Below, in pieces: positions 35,400 through 43,604 of a DNA stretch of 64,000 nt. The notes beneath the pieces were generated by a model. That model was not told where the DNA came from, did no database searches, and saw only the letters and a list, made by a program, of their open reading frames with translations. The number at the start of each line of letters is the position of its first letter. Position 1 is the stretch's first letter. The position numbers and the translations under genes are program-made. This DNA comes from an uncultured Peptostreptococcaceae bacterium (GTDB taxonomy: Bacteria; Bacillota; Clostridia; Peptostreptococcales; Peptostreptococcaceae): assembly GCA_947072565.1 (NCBI GenBank), contig CAMTIM010000040.1:62001-126000 (forward strand). Direction: 5' to 3'.

Positions 35400-35430
35400 A
35401 GAAATTAAATGTTTTACTGGAGGAAGTTTT

Positions 35431-36264
35431 ATGAATAAGAAAATAGCCATAGGTATAGGGGTATTAATAATTTTAGGGCTATTTTGCTATTATCAAAACA
35501 ACGATATACAAATTACAAATATAGACTTTAAAAATGATAAAATATCAAAAGAGATTGACGGTTACAAGATACTACAGATATCAGACCTTCACAATAAAGA
35601 ATTTGGAAATGATAATAAAAAATTAGTTGAATTAACAAAAGAAATAAAGCCAGATATAATAGTTATAACTGGAGATATAATAGATAGCAGAAGAACTAAC
35701 ACAGACGTTGCAATTAGATATATCAATCAAATTAAAAAAGTAGCACCTATATATTATTCACCGGGAAATCATGAAAGTAGAATTAAAGAATATAAAGATT
35801 TTGAAAATAGATTAGCTAAGCAAGGTGTAAATATATTAAATGATAAAAGTAAAAGCATAAAAATAAACAACGATAGTATAGATTTAATAGGTGTTAGGGA
35901 TATTTCGTTTATACAAAAAGAAGACCGTAGAGAAGAACTTTCAAATATAATAAGTAATCTTAAAAACAAAGATGACAATAAGTTAAGTATTTTATTATCG
36001 CACAGACCTGACCTTATAGACTTATATGCTAAAGAAAATATAGATTTAGTGTTTAGTGGTCATGCACATGGTGGTCAAGTTAGGATTCCATTTATTGGAG
36101 GCATTTTAGCACCAAATCAAGGTTTATTCCCAAAATACACTAGTGGAATGTATAATAAAGACAATACTCATATGATTGTAAGTAGAGGTCTTGGAAATAG
36201 TTTATTCCCACTTAGGCTTTTTAATAAGCCAGAGTTAGTAGTGGCAACTCTAAAAAGTAAATAG
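35431..36264 (+). CDS. Membrane-anchored metallophosphoesterase (YkuE/YaeI-like)
   Basis: 277 aa from ATG 35431 with GGAGG ahead; an in-frame upstream start at 35380 overlaps the regulator. N-terminal membrane helix, then all calcineurin-type motifs: QISDLHNKEFG, IVITGDIID, YSPGNHES, SHRPDL and FSGHAHGGQ. Relatives remove lipid phosphate (UDP-diacylglucosamine or lipid carriers) or lipoteichoic pieces. It closes the muropeptide operon and could be linked to cell-wall precursor turnover, though this is inference. Confidence 0.85.
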   Translation: MNKKIAIGIGVLIILGLFCYYQNNDIQITNIDFKNDKISKEIDGYKILQISDLHNKEFGNDNKKLVELTKEIKPDIIVITGDIIDSRRTNTDVAIRYINQIKKVAPIYYSPGNHESRIKEYKDFENRLAKQGVNILNDKSKSIKINNDSIDLIGVRDISFIQKEDRREELSNIISNLKNKDDNKLSILLSHRPDLIDLYAKENIDLVFSGHAHGGQVRIPFIGGILAPNQGLFPKYTSGMYNKDNTHMIVSRGLGNSLFPLRLFNKPELVVATLKSK

Positions 36265-36273
36265 ATATATATA

Positions 36274-36331
36274 AAAATACCATCACGTACTCACTAAAAC
36301 ATTTGTCTTAGTGAATATATGATGGTATTTT
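36274..36331. terminator. Branched terminator carrying the dispersed palindrome in its loop
   Basis: Outer stem AAAATACCATCA (36274-36285) pairs with TGATGGTATTTT (36320-36331). Its loop holds CACTAA (36292-36297) and TTAGTG (36308-36313) around AACATTTGTC, a copy of the repeat found before several promoters. Confidence 0.8.
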
Positions 36332-36369
36332 ACATAATAAAGAATTAAATTATTTATATGTATTTAATG

Positions 36370-37068
36370 TTATCTAAACTTTGTTATTTTTATATTATCA
36401 AAATTTATAGAACTCATCTTAGAAGATGAAAATTTACTGTTTACTTTAAATAATTGCATACCCTTTTTTGAATTTCTATCAATCACATTGTAATCAATAG
36501 TTTCATTTAGCTTACCATCCATAAACATTTCCCTTTTTATAAATTCGTTTGACTTTTTATCTATGTATAAATTAACATTATCACTTGAGTATTTTATGAT
36601 TTTTCTATCATTACTTATAGATTTTTTCCACTCAATATTCTTATCTAATTCAATATCATCATGTGAAAAATTTTCTATAGTAGGTTTTTTTAGCAACTCT
36701 TTGTTATCTAATGCTATAGCTTTTGAAACCTTTAGGTCACTTCCTAAATAAGTTCCATCAGGATCTTTTGCTATAGTTAACGTATTTTCATCATCATTTT
36801 GGTATATACTCCTAGTTATTAAAATACCATCTTTATCATACTCATCTACTTGTTCTAAGAGATTTTTAGTATCTCTATATATGTCCATATACCCATTATC
36901 ATAGGTTTTCTTTATATGTTCAATCCCATCCTTATTTTTTACTAGTTCATAGCTATATTTAATATTTTCACTATAATTTTTATTAAAGTAAGCACTTGCT
37001 ATAATCGTAGCTGACATAGTTATTACACCAACTAAACTTAATATTATCAATTTTTTCTTTTGTATCAT
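36370..37068 (-). CDS. Exported protein, unknown function
   Basis: 232 aa with an uncleaved or cleaved N-terminal signal/anchor (residues 6-25: LIILSLVGVITMSATIIASA). The outer part is beta-rich with a YDNGYMDIYRD-type repeat and many Asp/Lys residues; the C-terminal half (VNLYIDKKSNEFIKREMFMDG) resembles LolA/DUF-type outer sensor folds, which is only an impression. GGGGG precedes the ATG. Single leftward gene. Confidence 0.55.
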   Translation of the reverse strand: MIQKKKLIILSLVGVITMSATIIASAYFNKNYSENIKYSYELVKNKDGIEHIKKTYDNGYMDIYRDTKNLLEQVDEYDKDGILITRSIYQNDDENTLTIAKDPDGTYLGSDLKVSKAIALDNKELLKKPTIENFSHDDIELDKNIEWKKSISNDRKIIKYSSDNVNLYIDKKSNEFIKREMFMDGKLNETIDYNVIDRNSKKGMQLFKVNSKFSSSKMSSINFDNIKITKFR

Positions 37069-37234
37069 TATATTACCCCCAACATCTGTATTACTATTAT
37101 AATAACATTAGCAATAATTATAGTAAATAAAACACTATATTTTAAAAATACATTTTAAATATAGTATTTGATAGCTTTTCTTGAGAATATTTTAGATATG
37201 AAATTTCTTGATTTTAAGTAATAATATTAAACTT

Positions 37235-37277
37235 AACGTGATATATATGTAATATAAGGATACAAATATATCACGTT
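37235..37277. promoter_or_regulatory. 12-bp inverted repeat around the promoter of the second membrane/Xre pair
   Basis: AACGTGATATAT (37235-37246) and ATATATCACGTT (37266-37277) are exact complements with TAATAT (37250-37255) between them, so a dimer binding both would cover the -10 box. The second arm ends just before the ribosome binding site. Confidence 0.6.
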
Positions 37278-37296
37278 GAAAGGGGAGATGTTATTT

Positions 37297-37677
37297 ATGA
37301 AAAAAAGAGATTCAAACAAATTTTTAATTCTATTTATATTATTTGGATTTTACGGCTTTAAAGGATTTTCAGGTATAAAAGGGGATGCTACTGATTTATT
37401 CTGGTTTGCTTGTTTTGGAAATTTTTCTTATTTTTGGTGGTCTAAATTGAGCAAACTTGAGGATGAACGTTTAATTTCTAATAAACGTAAAGCTGGTTTA
37501 ATAGCATTTAGAACATGTTTTACAGTAGCATTTGCATTAAGTATATTAAGTTTGTTGCAACCAAATTTAAACTTTGAGGTACTTTACAGAACACAATTAT
37601 TAATAGTTGTACTTGCTGTTGCAATATCAGCCAATTTATGGGCATTTTTAACTTATAGATTCGATATGAAAGAATAG
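37297..37677 (+). CDS. DUF3796-like membrane protein paired with an Xre regulator
   Basis: 126 aa from ATG 37297 with AAAGGGGAG ahead. Pattern KFLILFILFGFYGFKGFSG then LFWFACFGNFSYFWW, a charged central block LSKLEDERLISNKRKAGLIAF, and two C-terminal helices. This is the layout of DUF3796/DUF2178-type proteins that sit beside short Xre regulators. The Xre gene follows after 5 bp. The central DERxxxNxxKA stretch is the conserved part and faces the cytoplasm by prediction. Confidence 0.75.
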   Translation: MKKRDSNKFLILFILFGFYGFKGFSGIKGDATDLFWFACFGNFSYFWWSKLSKLEDERLISNKRKAGLIAFRTCFTVAFALSILSLLQPNLNFEVLYRTQLLIVVLAVAISANLWAFLTYRFDMKE

Positions 37678-37682
37678 ATAAT

Positions 37683-37886
37683 ATGACAACTTTTATTAGT
37701 AATTTAAAAAAATATCGCCAGTTTAATGGATTAACCCAAGAAGAATTAGCTAATAGGGTTAATGTTAGAAGAGAAACTATAGCCCGTTTAGAAAATGCTA
37801 AGTATAATCCTTCACTTGAATTAGCGGTTAGGATATCAAAGGAGCTTGACACATCAATAGAGAAACTATTTGTTTTTAGCTTTTAA
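37683..37886 (+). CDS. Xre-family HTH transcriptional regulator
   Basis: 67 aa single helix-turn-helix: NLKKYRQFNGLTQEELANRV then VRRETIARLENAKYNPSLELAVRIS. It lies 5 bp after its membrane protein partner with GATAGATAAT-type weak site, so coupling is likely. The same two-gene design occurs at 9666 and, in reverse order, at 62741. The expected operator is the inverted repeat at 37235. Confidence 0.9.
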   Translation: MTTFISNLKKYRQFNGLTQEELANRVNVRRETIARLENAKYNPSLELAVRISKELDTSIEKLFVFSF

Positions 37887-37901
37887 ATTAAATTTACTTA
37901 A

Positions 37902-37961
37902 AAAAGTACCATTTTGTGTTCACTAAGACATTTGTCTTAGATAACGCAAAATGGTACTTTT
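37902..37961. terminator. Branched terminator carrying the dispersed palindrome in its loop
   Basis: Outer stem AAAAGTACCATTTTG (37902-37916) with CAAAATGGTACTTTT (37947-37961). The loop holds CTAAGACA-TT-TGTCTTAG (37923-37940). Confidence 0.85.
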
Positions 37962-37985
37962 ATTAATTTTTATTAATTAAAATTC

Positions 37986-38816
37986 TTAAAAACAATCCCA
38001 GTTAAATAATACATTACTAAAATCTTTATTTTTTAAATCTTCACTATTTATAAAGAAATTGCAAACACCACAATCGCCCCAGACAATACCTTCCTCATCT
38101 TCATCTTCTTGTGTATCAATTTGAAGTAAAATCGTATCAAATCTTCTTAGATGCTTCTCATAAACTCTTGGGTCATCTTGAGTAAAGACAGGATATCCAC
38201 CTATTTTATGCTGAGGGCAGTCATCTCTTTTTTCATCTTCCTCATCAAATAAATCATCCATCATATCGTCATCTGTGTTATTTGTGAATGATTTGTTATA
38301 TTCATCGCAAAATAGTTTATCAAAATTATAATCTTGAATAGAAATACCTTCTTTGGCAGACTCAAATTCTAATTTATATTCAACTTGAACTGGGAAATCC
38401 TCATCTTCATCCCATGATTGAAAATCATCTATTTTATTTATAACATCTTCTTCTTTTATTGATAAATCTATATTTTCATAATAAACTACTCTAAAATCAT
38501 TTTGTTCAGTTGGATTATCAAAGTCTCTATTATAGATATCGTTTACATAAAATTGTAAAATACCATCTTTAGGTAAAAGGCTATTTTGAGGTAAATCCCC
38601 AAAATTTATTTGAGATAGTAATCTTAATTGCTGACCATCTTTATTTGTTGGCAATTTGTCACATTTAGGTAAATAAGGAACCCCTCCAAATTTACTGTCA
38701 TATAAAGACGTCTTTTTATTAATTGCATTAATAGGTAATACTTCTTTTAGTGTATTATTTTTTACAGTATTAAGAATTTCTTTTGCTTGTTCTAAAGTAG
38801 CTGCTTGATTTTTCAT
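37986..38816 (-). CDS. DUF1963 (YwqG-like) protein
   Basis: 276 aa soluble, acidic. Family features: SLYDSKFGGVPYLPKCDKLPTNKDGQQLRLLSQINFGDLPQ (here split by my reading into SKFGGVPYLP and LLSQINFGDLP), GILQFYVND, CPQHKIGGYPVFTQDDPR and at the end FDTILLQIDTQ with WGDCGVCNFFI. Typical full length. YwqG proteins have no known activity; structure is known from Bacillus. An inserted acidic loop (DDDMMDDLFDEEDEKRDD) lies in the middle. AGGAG precedes the ATG. Confidence 0.88.
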   Translation of the reverse strand: MKNQAATLEQAKEILNTVKNNTLKEVLPINAINKKTSLYDSKFGGVPYLPKCDKLPTNKDGQQLRLLSQINFGDLPQNSLLPKDGILQFYVNDIYNRDFDNPTEQNDFRVVYYENIDLSIKEEDVINKIDDFQSWDEDEDFPVQVEYKLEFESAKEGISIQDYNFDKLFCDEYNKSFTNNTDDDMMDDLFDEEDEKRDDCPQHKIGGYPVFTQDDPRVYEKHLRRFDTILLQIDTQEDEDEEGIVWGDCGVCNFFINSEDLKNKDFSNVLFNWDCF

Positions 38817-38936
38817 TTTGATTACTCCTATTATTTTGTAATTATAGTGATTGTTAACTTATTATATTATAAACTTTATTGAATAATTTACCAACTGAAA
38901 ATTTTATAACTATAGTATCTACTTAGCAAAAACCCA

Positions 38937-39000
38937 ATGATAAATACAGTTAAAGAATTACGATTATAGAATGGATTAATAAAACAAGAATTTAATTATT
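38937..39000 (+). pseudogene. Probable Xre HTH gene remnant
   Basis: ATG at 38937 opens MINTVKELRL, then TAG, then NGLIKQEFNY and TAA. This matches the first helix of a Xre regulator (VKELRLKNGLTQQEF is the usual form) with a stop in the middle and no further domain. No ribosome site. Short, so the call is weak. Confidence 0.35.
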
Positions 39001-39142
39001 AACTAGATTTAAATTTAGTTAAAGTTTACTATTAGAATAGTGTAAAATATGTGCATAGTCTGTAGATTAAAGTTTAACTATAATTCATAATTATTGTATA
39101 TTTTAGTTAAGAATATAAATTTTATTTGAAGGAGAAAATATT

Positions 39143-39727
39143 ATGACTGAAAGAGAAAAGATGTTAGCGGGGGAATTATATGACTGTTCAGATGCTGAAC
39201 TGTTAGAACAATGGCATAAAGCGAAAGACTTAATAAGAAATTACAATTCGCTAAATTCGAATGACTTAGAAAATAAAGATCGTATTTTAAATGAACTTCT
39301 AGGTGGGGTAGGTGAAAATATTTGGATTACATCACCGTTTTACGTTGATTATGGAAATAATATTTATTTTGGAAATAATTGTGAAGTAAACATGAACTGT
39401 ACTTTCTTAGATGATAACAAAATAGTAGTGGGTGACAATGCTTTAATTGCACCTAACGTTCAAATATATACAGCTTTTCATCCAACCAATGCAAAAGATA
39501 GATTTGGAGAGCCTAAAGCTGATGGTTCTTTTGAATTCTGTAAGACAATTACGGCTCCTGTAATAATTGGAGATAATGTATGGATAGGAGGGGGAGCTAT
39601 TATTCTTCCAGGAGTTACGATTGGAGATAATGTAGTTATAGGGGCTGGAAGTATAGTTACTAAATCCATTCCAAATAACTCAGTAGCATTAGGAAATCCT
39701 TGTAGAGTGGTTAGGGAAAATAATTAA
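39143..39727 (+). CDS. Maltose/galactoside O-acetyltransferase family protein
   Basis: 194 aa. Begins MTEREKMLAGELYDCSDAEL, the N-terminal helix set of maltose and galactoside acetyltransferases, then a left-handed beta helix of hexapeptide repeats (NIWITSPFYVDYG, IIIGDNVWIGGGAIILPGV, IGDNVVIGAGSIVTKSI) with catalytic His113 in YTAFHPTN. It transfers acetyl from acetyl-CoA to a hydroxyl of a sugar. GAAGGAG precedes the ATG. Single gene; the precise sugar is not known. Confidence 0.9.
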   Translation: MTEREKMLAGELYDCSDAELLEQWHKAKDLIRNYNSLNSNDLENKDRILNELLGGVGENIWITSPFYVDYGNNIYFGNNCEVNMNCTFLDDNKIVVGDNALIAPNVQIYTAFHPTNAKDRFGEPKADGSFEFCKTITAPVIIGDNVWIGGGAIILPGVTIGDNVVIGAGSIVTKSIPNNSVALGNPCRVVRENN

Positions 39728-39765
39728 CTTTTTAAGATTAATTTGTGATTTTATTATATTGTAAA

Positions 39766-39806
39766 TTAAGTAGAGCAATAGAAGCGAAAACTATTGCTCT
39801 ACTTTA
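39766..39806. terminator. Bidirectional terminator
   Basis: AAGTAGAGCAATAG (39768-39781) pairs with CTATTGCTCTACTT (39791-39804). The outer arm is shared with the terminator at 11231. Confidence 0.85.
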
Positions 39807-39849
39807 GTTTTTAAGTTTTTAGAGTTAGCTATTTATAGGTTTTGATTAT

Positions 39850-40548
39850 TTAATCAAACTTAAAAGGATTAATTCTTATAGCATTGTTATATAAAAATGG
39901 GTAAGACTTGTTTAAATATTCAAGATAATAAACCCATTGAATAGCAATGTTTTTGTAAGCTCTTAATATATCATTTTCCAAATGGCTTATACCTATTTCA
40001 TCCTTACTATCGTTTTTAAAAAATACAATCTCATCTTTTAAATGTACAACAGACATAAGCAAATCAGTGAAAATCTCGTGTTGGTGAAGACTTTCATTAC
40101 TTATTAAATTTATAAAGAAATTACTATTATCGACCAGCAGCTTTTCTAAAATATCTAAATCTATACAATCCATATCAATTTTATAGTCATGATTTAGTAC
40201 AATAGTTTTGATTTTATCTAAATCACTAAAAGACTTTATCGCGTTTTTTGCTTCTTTATCAGCACTTATCATTAAGTGCATAAGCTTGCAACCGACCTCT
40301 GTAAAGAATATCCCAACTAGCATATTTAGCTTGTCCATCCTTTGCTTTTTAGCTTTTGAATCTATTAATTTTTCAAGTATTATAGTCACAACTAAGCTGT
40401 TTATAGGTATAAAGCATAAGTTCATGAAAGAGTAATAAGCTGTGTTTAAAGCTTGACCAAATACTAAATAATGTATAAAAAACATTATAGCTGATAGAAA
40501 AACTAATATAGATGCTATTATAAAATAATGCTTTAAATTTTTCATCAT
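39850..40548 (-). CDS. Membrane protein, unknown function
   Basis: 232 aa with two N-terminal membrane helices (about 9-27 and 40-60) and a cytoplasmic helical domain (KAKKQRMDKLNMLVGIFFTEVGCKLMHLM onward). The long soluble part contains many charged helices and a motif NIAIQWVYYLEYLNKSYPFL near the end. This layout occurs in many clostridial proteins of unknown role; I cannot name the family. AGGAGG precedes the ATG. Single leftward gene divergent from the thiolase. Confidence 0.6.
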   Translation of the reverse strand: MMKNLKHYFIIASILVFLSAIMFFIHYLVFGQALNTAYYSFMNLCFIPINSLVVTIILEKLIDSKAKKQRMDKLNMLVGIFFTEVGCKLMHLMISADKEAKNAIKSFSDLDKIKTIVLNHDYKIDMDCIDLDILEKLLVDNSNFFINLISNESLHQHEIFTDLLMSVVHLKDEIVFFKNDSKDEIGISHLENDILRAYKNIAIQWVYYLEYLNKSYPFLYNNAIRINPFKFD

Positions 40549-40709
40549 AAATTCCTCCTATGTTTTAAAGTCTTTAATATTATAGCATAAGCAAACTTTA
40601 CAAATGGATATAAATAGAAAATCTAAGCATATATTCTCTGAAATTTCATACATTTATATAAAAAGGAAACATTTAAAAAATATAAAACATAAAACTAGGG
40701 GGAAAAAAG

Positions 40710-41915
40710 ATGTCAAAAGTATACATAGTAGAAGCAAAGAGAAGTCCAATAGGTAAGTTTTTAGGAAATTTATCAACAGTTTCGCCATCTGAATTGGCAG
40801 GACAAGTAATTAAAAGTGTAATAAAAAATAACAATATAGATGCAAGTAAAATAGATGAAGTAATATTAGGTAATGTTTTGCCAGCGGGTCAAGGACAAGG
40901 TATTGCAAGGCAAGCTGCAATATATGCAGATATTCCATGTGAAGTTCCAGCATATACAATAAATATGATTTGTGGAAGCGGAATGAAAAGTGTAATGAGT
41001 GCGTATTCACAAATAAAATCTGATATGGCAGATTTAATAGTAGCAGGTGGAGTTGAAGTTATGTCACAAGCTCCATATGTAAGTGATGTTAGTATAAGAA
41101 CAGGTAGTAAAATGGGAGGAATGAATTTTAGAGATAGCTTAGTTGTTGATGGACTTACTGATTCATTTAATGATTATCATATGGGGATGACTGCTGAAAA
41201 TATAGCTCAAAAACATAATATAAGTAGAGAAAAACAAGATGAGTTTTCTATAAAATCTCAATTGAAAGCGATAAGAGCAGTTGATGAAGGAAGATTTAAA
41301 GATGAGATAGTTCCAATAGAAGTTAAAAATAAAAAGGGAAGTATATTTGTAGATACAGATGAGTATCCAAATAGAAATACAAGCTTAGAGAAGCTTTTAA
41401 AATTAAGACCAGCATTTAAAAAAGATGGTACTGTAAGTGCAGGGAATGCATCTGGTATAAATGATGGTGCTAGTGTAATTATTGTAGCTTCAGAGAAAGC
41501 TGTAAAAGAACATAATTTGAATGTAATAGCAGAAATAGTAGCAGTAGGTCAAGGTGGAGTAGATCCTTCAGTGATGGGATTAGGACCAGTTGTTGCTGTT
41601 AAAAATGCATTAGATAGAGCTGATATGAAGTTAGAACAAATGGATTTGATTGAATTAAATGAAGCCTTTGCAGTTCAATCTCTTGGAGTTATAAAAGAGT
41701 TAAAGGAAAATCATGGAGTAAGTGATGATTGGTTTGAGGAGAGAACTAATGTAAATGGAGGGGCAATAGCGCTTGGTCATCCACTTGGAGCATCTGGTGC
41801 TAGAATAATTACAACACTTTTACATGAAATGAAAAAAAGAGATGTTCATAATGGTTTAGCATCACTTTGTATAGGTGGTGGAATGGGAACTTGTGTAATA
41901 GTTAAAACTGTTTAA
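40710..41915 (+). CDS. Acetyl-CoA acetyltransferase (thiolase)
   Basis: 401 aa, the normal length. Active-site Cys88 in NMICGSGMKSV, His357 in GGAIALGHPLGASGAR, Cys387 in CIGGGMG. It joins two acetyl-CoA to acetoacetyl-CoA (or the reverse), the entry to butyrate metabolism and ketone body steps; the other genes of that path are not here. AGGGGG precedes the ATG. A stand-alone gene followed by a strong terminator. Related to ThlA of clostridia; the gene name is not certain because several paralogues occur. Confidence 0.93.
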   Translation: MSKVYIVEAKRSPIGKFLGNLSTVSPSELAGQVIKSVIKNNNIDASKIDEVILGNVLPAGQGQGIARQAAIYADIPCEVPAYTINMICGSGMKSVMSAYSQIKSDMADLIVAGGVEVMSQAPYVSDVSIRTGSKMGGMNFRDSLVVDGLTDSFNDYHMGMTAENIAQKHNISREKQDEFSIKSQLKAIRAVDEGRFKDEIVPIEVKNKKGSIFVDTDEYPNRNTSLEKLLKLRPAFKKDGTVSAGNASGINDGASVIIVASEKAVKEHNLNVIAEIVAVGQGGVDPSVMGLGPVVAVKNALDRADMKLEQMDLIELNEAFAVQSLGVIKELKENHGVSDDWFEERTNVNGGAIALGHPLGASGARIITTLLHEMKKRDVHNGLASLCIGGGMGTCVIVKTV

Positions 41916-41925
41916 TGCATGTTTG

Positions 41926-41960
41926 ATATTACTGGATAATAAATTCAGTAATATTTTTTT
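41926..41960 (+). terminator. Intrinsic terminator of the thiolase gene
   Basis: ATATTACTG (41926-41934) pairs with CAGTAATAT (41946-41954), then six T residues. Confidence 0.9.
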
Positions 41961-41979
41961 GTGCTTAATTAGAAAATAG

Positions 41980-42249
41980 TTATTTAGATGTATAGCTATT
42001 ATAAAGAATGCTAAAAAATTCAAAAGAAATCTGAAATATTGCTATCAAAAACAATTACCTATTACTGATTCTAAAGTACAAGAACTCATTGGAGATTGGA
42101 ACAAATTGACCATTGAAGTTCAAATTTATGATGTGCTTGAAGAAATTAAAACTATGTCAAAAGAGTTGAATTTAGGGCGATGTAACGAGGAAACAGATTT
42201 ACAGGAATATTTCAAAGAGATAATTAAAGAGAGTAATAAGATGAATTGA
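41980..42249 (+). pseudogene. Coding-like fragment without a start (gene remnant)
   Basis: An 89-codon open frame without start codon or ribosome site ends at TGA 42247. Text such as KNAKKFKRNLKYCYQKQLP then VQELIGDWNKLTIEVQIYDVL is protein-like and helical. Probably the 3' part of a regulator-like gene; the family was not recognised. It fills most of the 470-bp gap between the thiolase and the GNAT gene. Confidence 0.45.
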
Positions 42250-42339
42250 TTTGTATAATTATTTCCCAAAGAATATAGCTTTACTAGTTTATTATAAATA
42301 ATAACTAAATTTATGTTTGTGTATATTTAAAAATGATAA

Positions 42340-42381
42340 AAAGTCCTTATAATCCAAATAAATGGATTTTAAGGGCTTTTT
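42340..42381. terminator. Bidirectional terminator
   Basis: AAAGTCCTTATAATCCA pairs with TGGATTTTAAGGGCTTT (one G-T pair and a bulge), with A and T runs outside. Confidence 0.8.
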
Positions 42382-42383
42382 TA

Positions 42384-42947
42384 TTAGATGATACTTATTT
42401 CAATTTGCTTGTCCAATTTTTGTATACCAAATAATTCTTTGTATATATTTTTTAAACTTTTTATAACTTCTTCTTCAATTAATTTATTATTAGTCATAAT
42501 CATAACGATATATTTTACTCCAAATACAGAACTTCTAATATTTGTGTGATATAACTTATTTTTTTCGTAGAATTTAATTCTTTTTTCTCTGTATTCTAAG
42601 TCATCTTTATCAACTGCATAATTTGGATCTTCTATCTCACCTATTATACCTTTATATGACTTTGTAACTTTGTGTAGTTCATTTAAAAATTTACTTCCAT
42701 ATCCTGATCCTCTAAATTCAGATTCTACAACATAATAGTCTAACATTATGTACTCACTATCTTCACATTTGCATAAGAATGCATATGCTACGAGTTTGTC
42801 ATCTTCATAAAGTCCATAGCCCATATATTTATCTTCTTCCAACAATCTTTTTATTAATTCGTAAGGTTTTATTTCTTCATTGTGAAATTCATTTACTAAT
42901 CTTTCTTTGTATACCTTTAATAATTCTGTATTGCTAAACTTTTTCAT
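42384..42947 (-). CDS. GNAT-family acetyltransferase
   Basis: 187 aa from ATG 42947, which has AAGGAG ahead; an in-frame upstream extension to 43097 has no site. Pattern: YMGYGLYEDDKLVAYAFLCK, IMLDYYVVESEFRGSGYGSKFLNEL (acetyl-CoA site) and REKRIKFYEKNKLYHTNIR, as in a clostridial GNAT group with a long C-terminal part. Single leftward gene; substrate unknown. Confidence 0.85.
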   Translation of the reverse strand: MKKFSNTELLKVYKERLVNEFHNEEIKPYELIKRLLEEDKYMGYGLYEDDKLVAYAFLCKCEDSEYIMLDYYVVESEFRGSGYGSKFLNELHKVTKSYKGIIGEIEDPNYAVDKDDLEYREKRIKFYEKNKLYHTNIRSSVFGVKYIVMIMTNNKLIEEEVIKSLKNIYKELFGIQKLDKQIEISII

Positions 42948-43213
42948 TTTTAATTTACTCCTTAATTTAATATATATACATTCTAAGGTTAGGTATAATG
43001 CTAAGCTCAAGTTTTTTTTATAATAATTAATAATTTCTTTATTTGAAAAATAATATCTAAAATTGAAAAACTTAAATTTCGTAGTAAAGAATATCAATTT
43101 TGAATTTTAGTTTTATTATTACCTTTTTTGATTGCACATATTATTTTTATTAGTTTATTAGTTAGGGCTTGTGCAATAGTTAGAATTGTTTAATATAATT
43201 AAAAATAGAAATA

Positions 43214-43283
43214 GTTACATTTTGGATAAAAATGGTTACAATGATGGATTAATATTTACAACATAGGATTGATATACTATACT
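43214..43283 (+). promoter_or_regulatory. Promoter with tandem upstream direct repeats
   Basis: TTTACA (43255-43260) and TATACT (43278-43283), 17 bp apart, form the promoter. Two GTTACA copies at 43214 and 43235, spaced 21 bp from each other and 20 bp from the -35, repeat on the same face of the helix; with GTTACATTTTGG and GTTACAATGATGG they look like tandem activator sites. Confidence 0.5.
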
Positions 43284-43320
43284 TAGATTAATATTTATGA
43301 ATTTTTAATGAGGTGAACAA

Positions 43321-43551
43321 ATGAAGTTAGATCTAGACAGTATGATATACATATTAATTTATATGACTTTCGTACTATCAGTAATTGGATGTCTAGCTTA
43401 CTTTTGTAAAAGAAGAATATCTCATAAAATTGAATATATCTTAATAAAGAATATATTTCTAAACAGATTTAAGTATTCTGAAATACTAGAGCCTAAGCAA
43501 TACTTTGGTTTTCAAAAGTATGATGTTTGGAGATATTGTAGCTTATTTTAA
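43321..43551 (+). CDS. Small membrane protein upstream of a YidC gene
   Basis: 76 aa: one N-terminal membrane helix (about residues 9-27), then a basic, aromatic cytoplasmic tail ([22 protein letters not shown]). GAGGTG precedes the ATG. It lies 53 bp before the YidC gene and shares its promoter, so it may be a partner or a leader protein for it. No family recognised. Confidence 0.5.
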   Translation: MKLDLDSMIYILIYMTFVLSVIGCLAYFCKRRISHKIEYILIKNIFLNRFKYSEILEPKQYFGFQKYDVWRYCSLF

Positions 43552-43604
43552 ATTGAAATGAACCTTTTATAACCCAAAAACTAAAACTTAAAGGAGAAAA
43601 TAAA

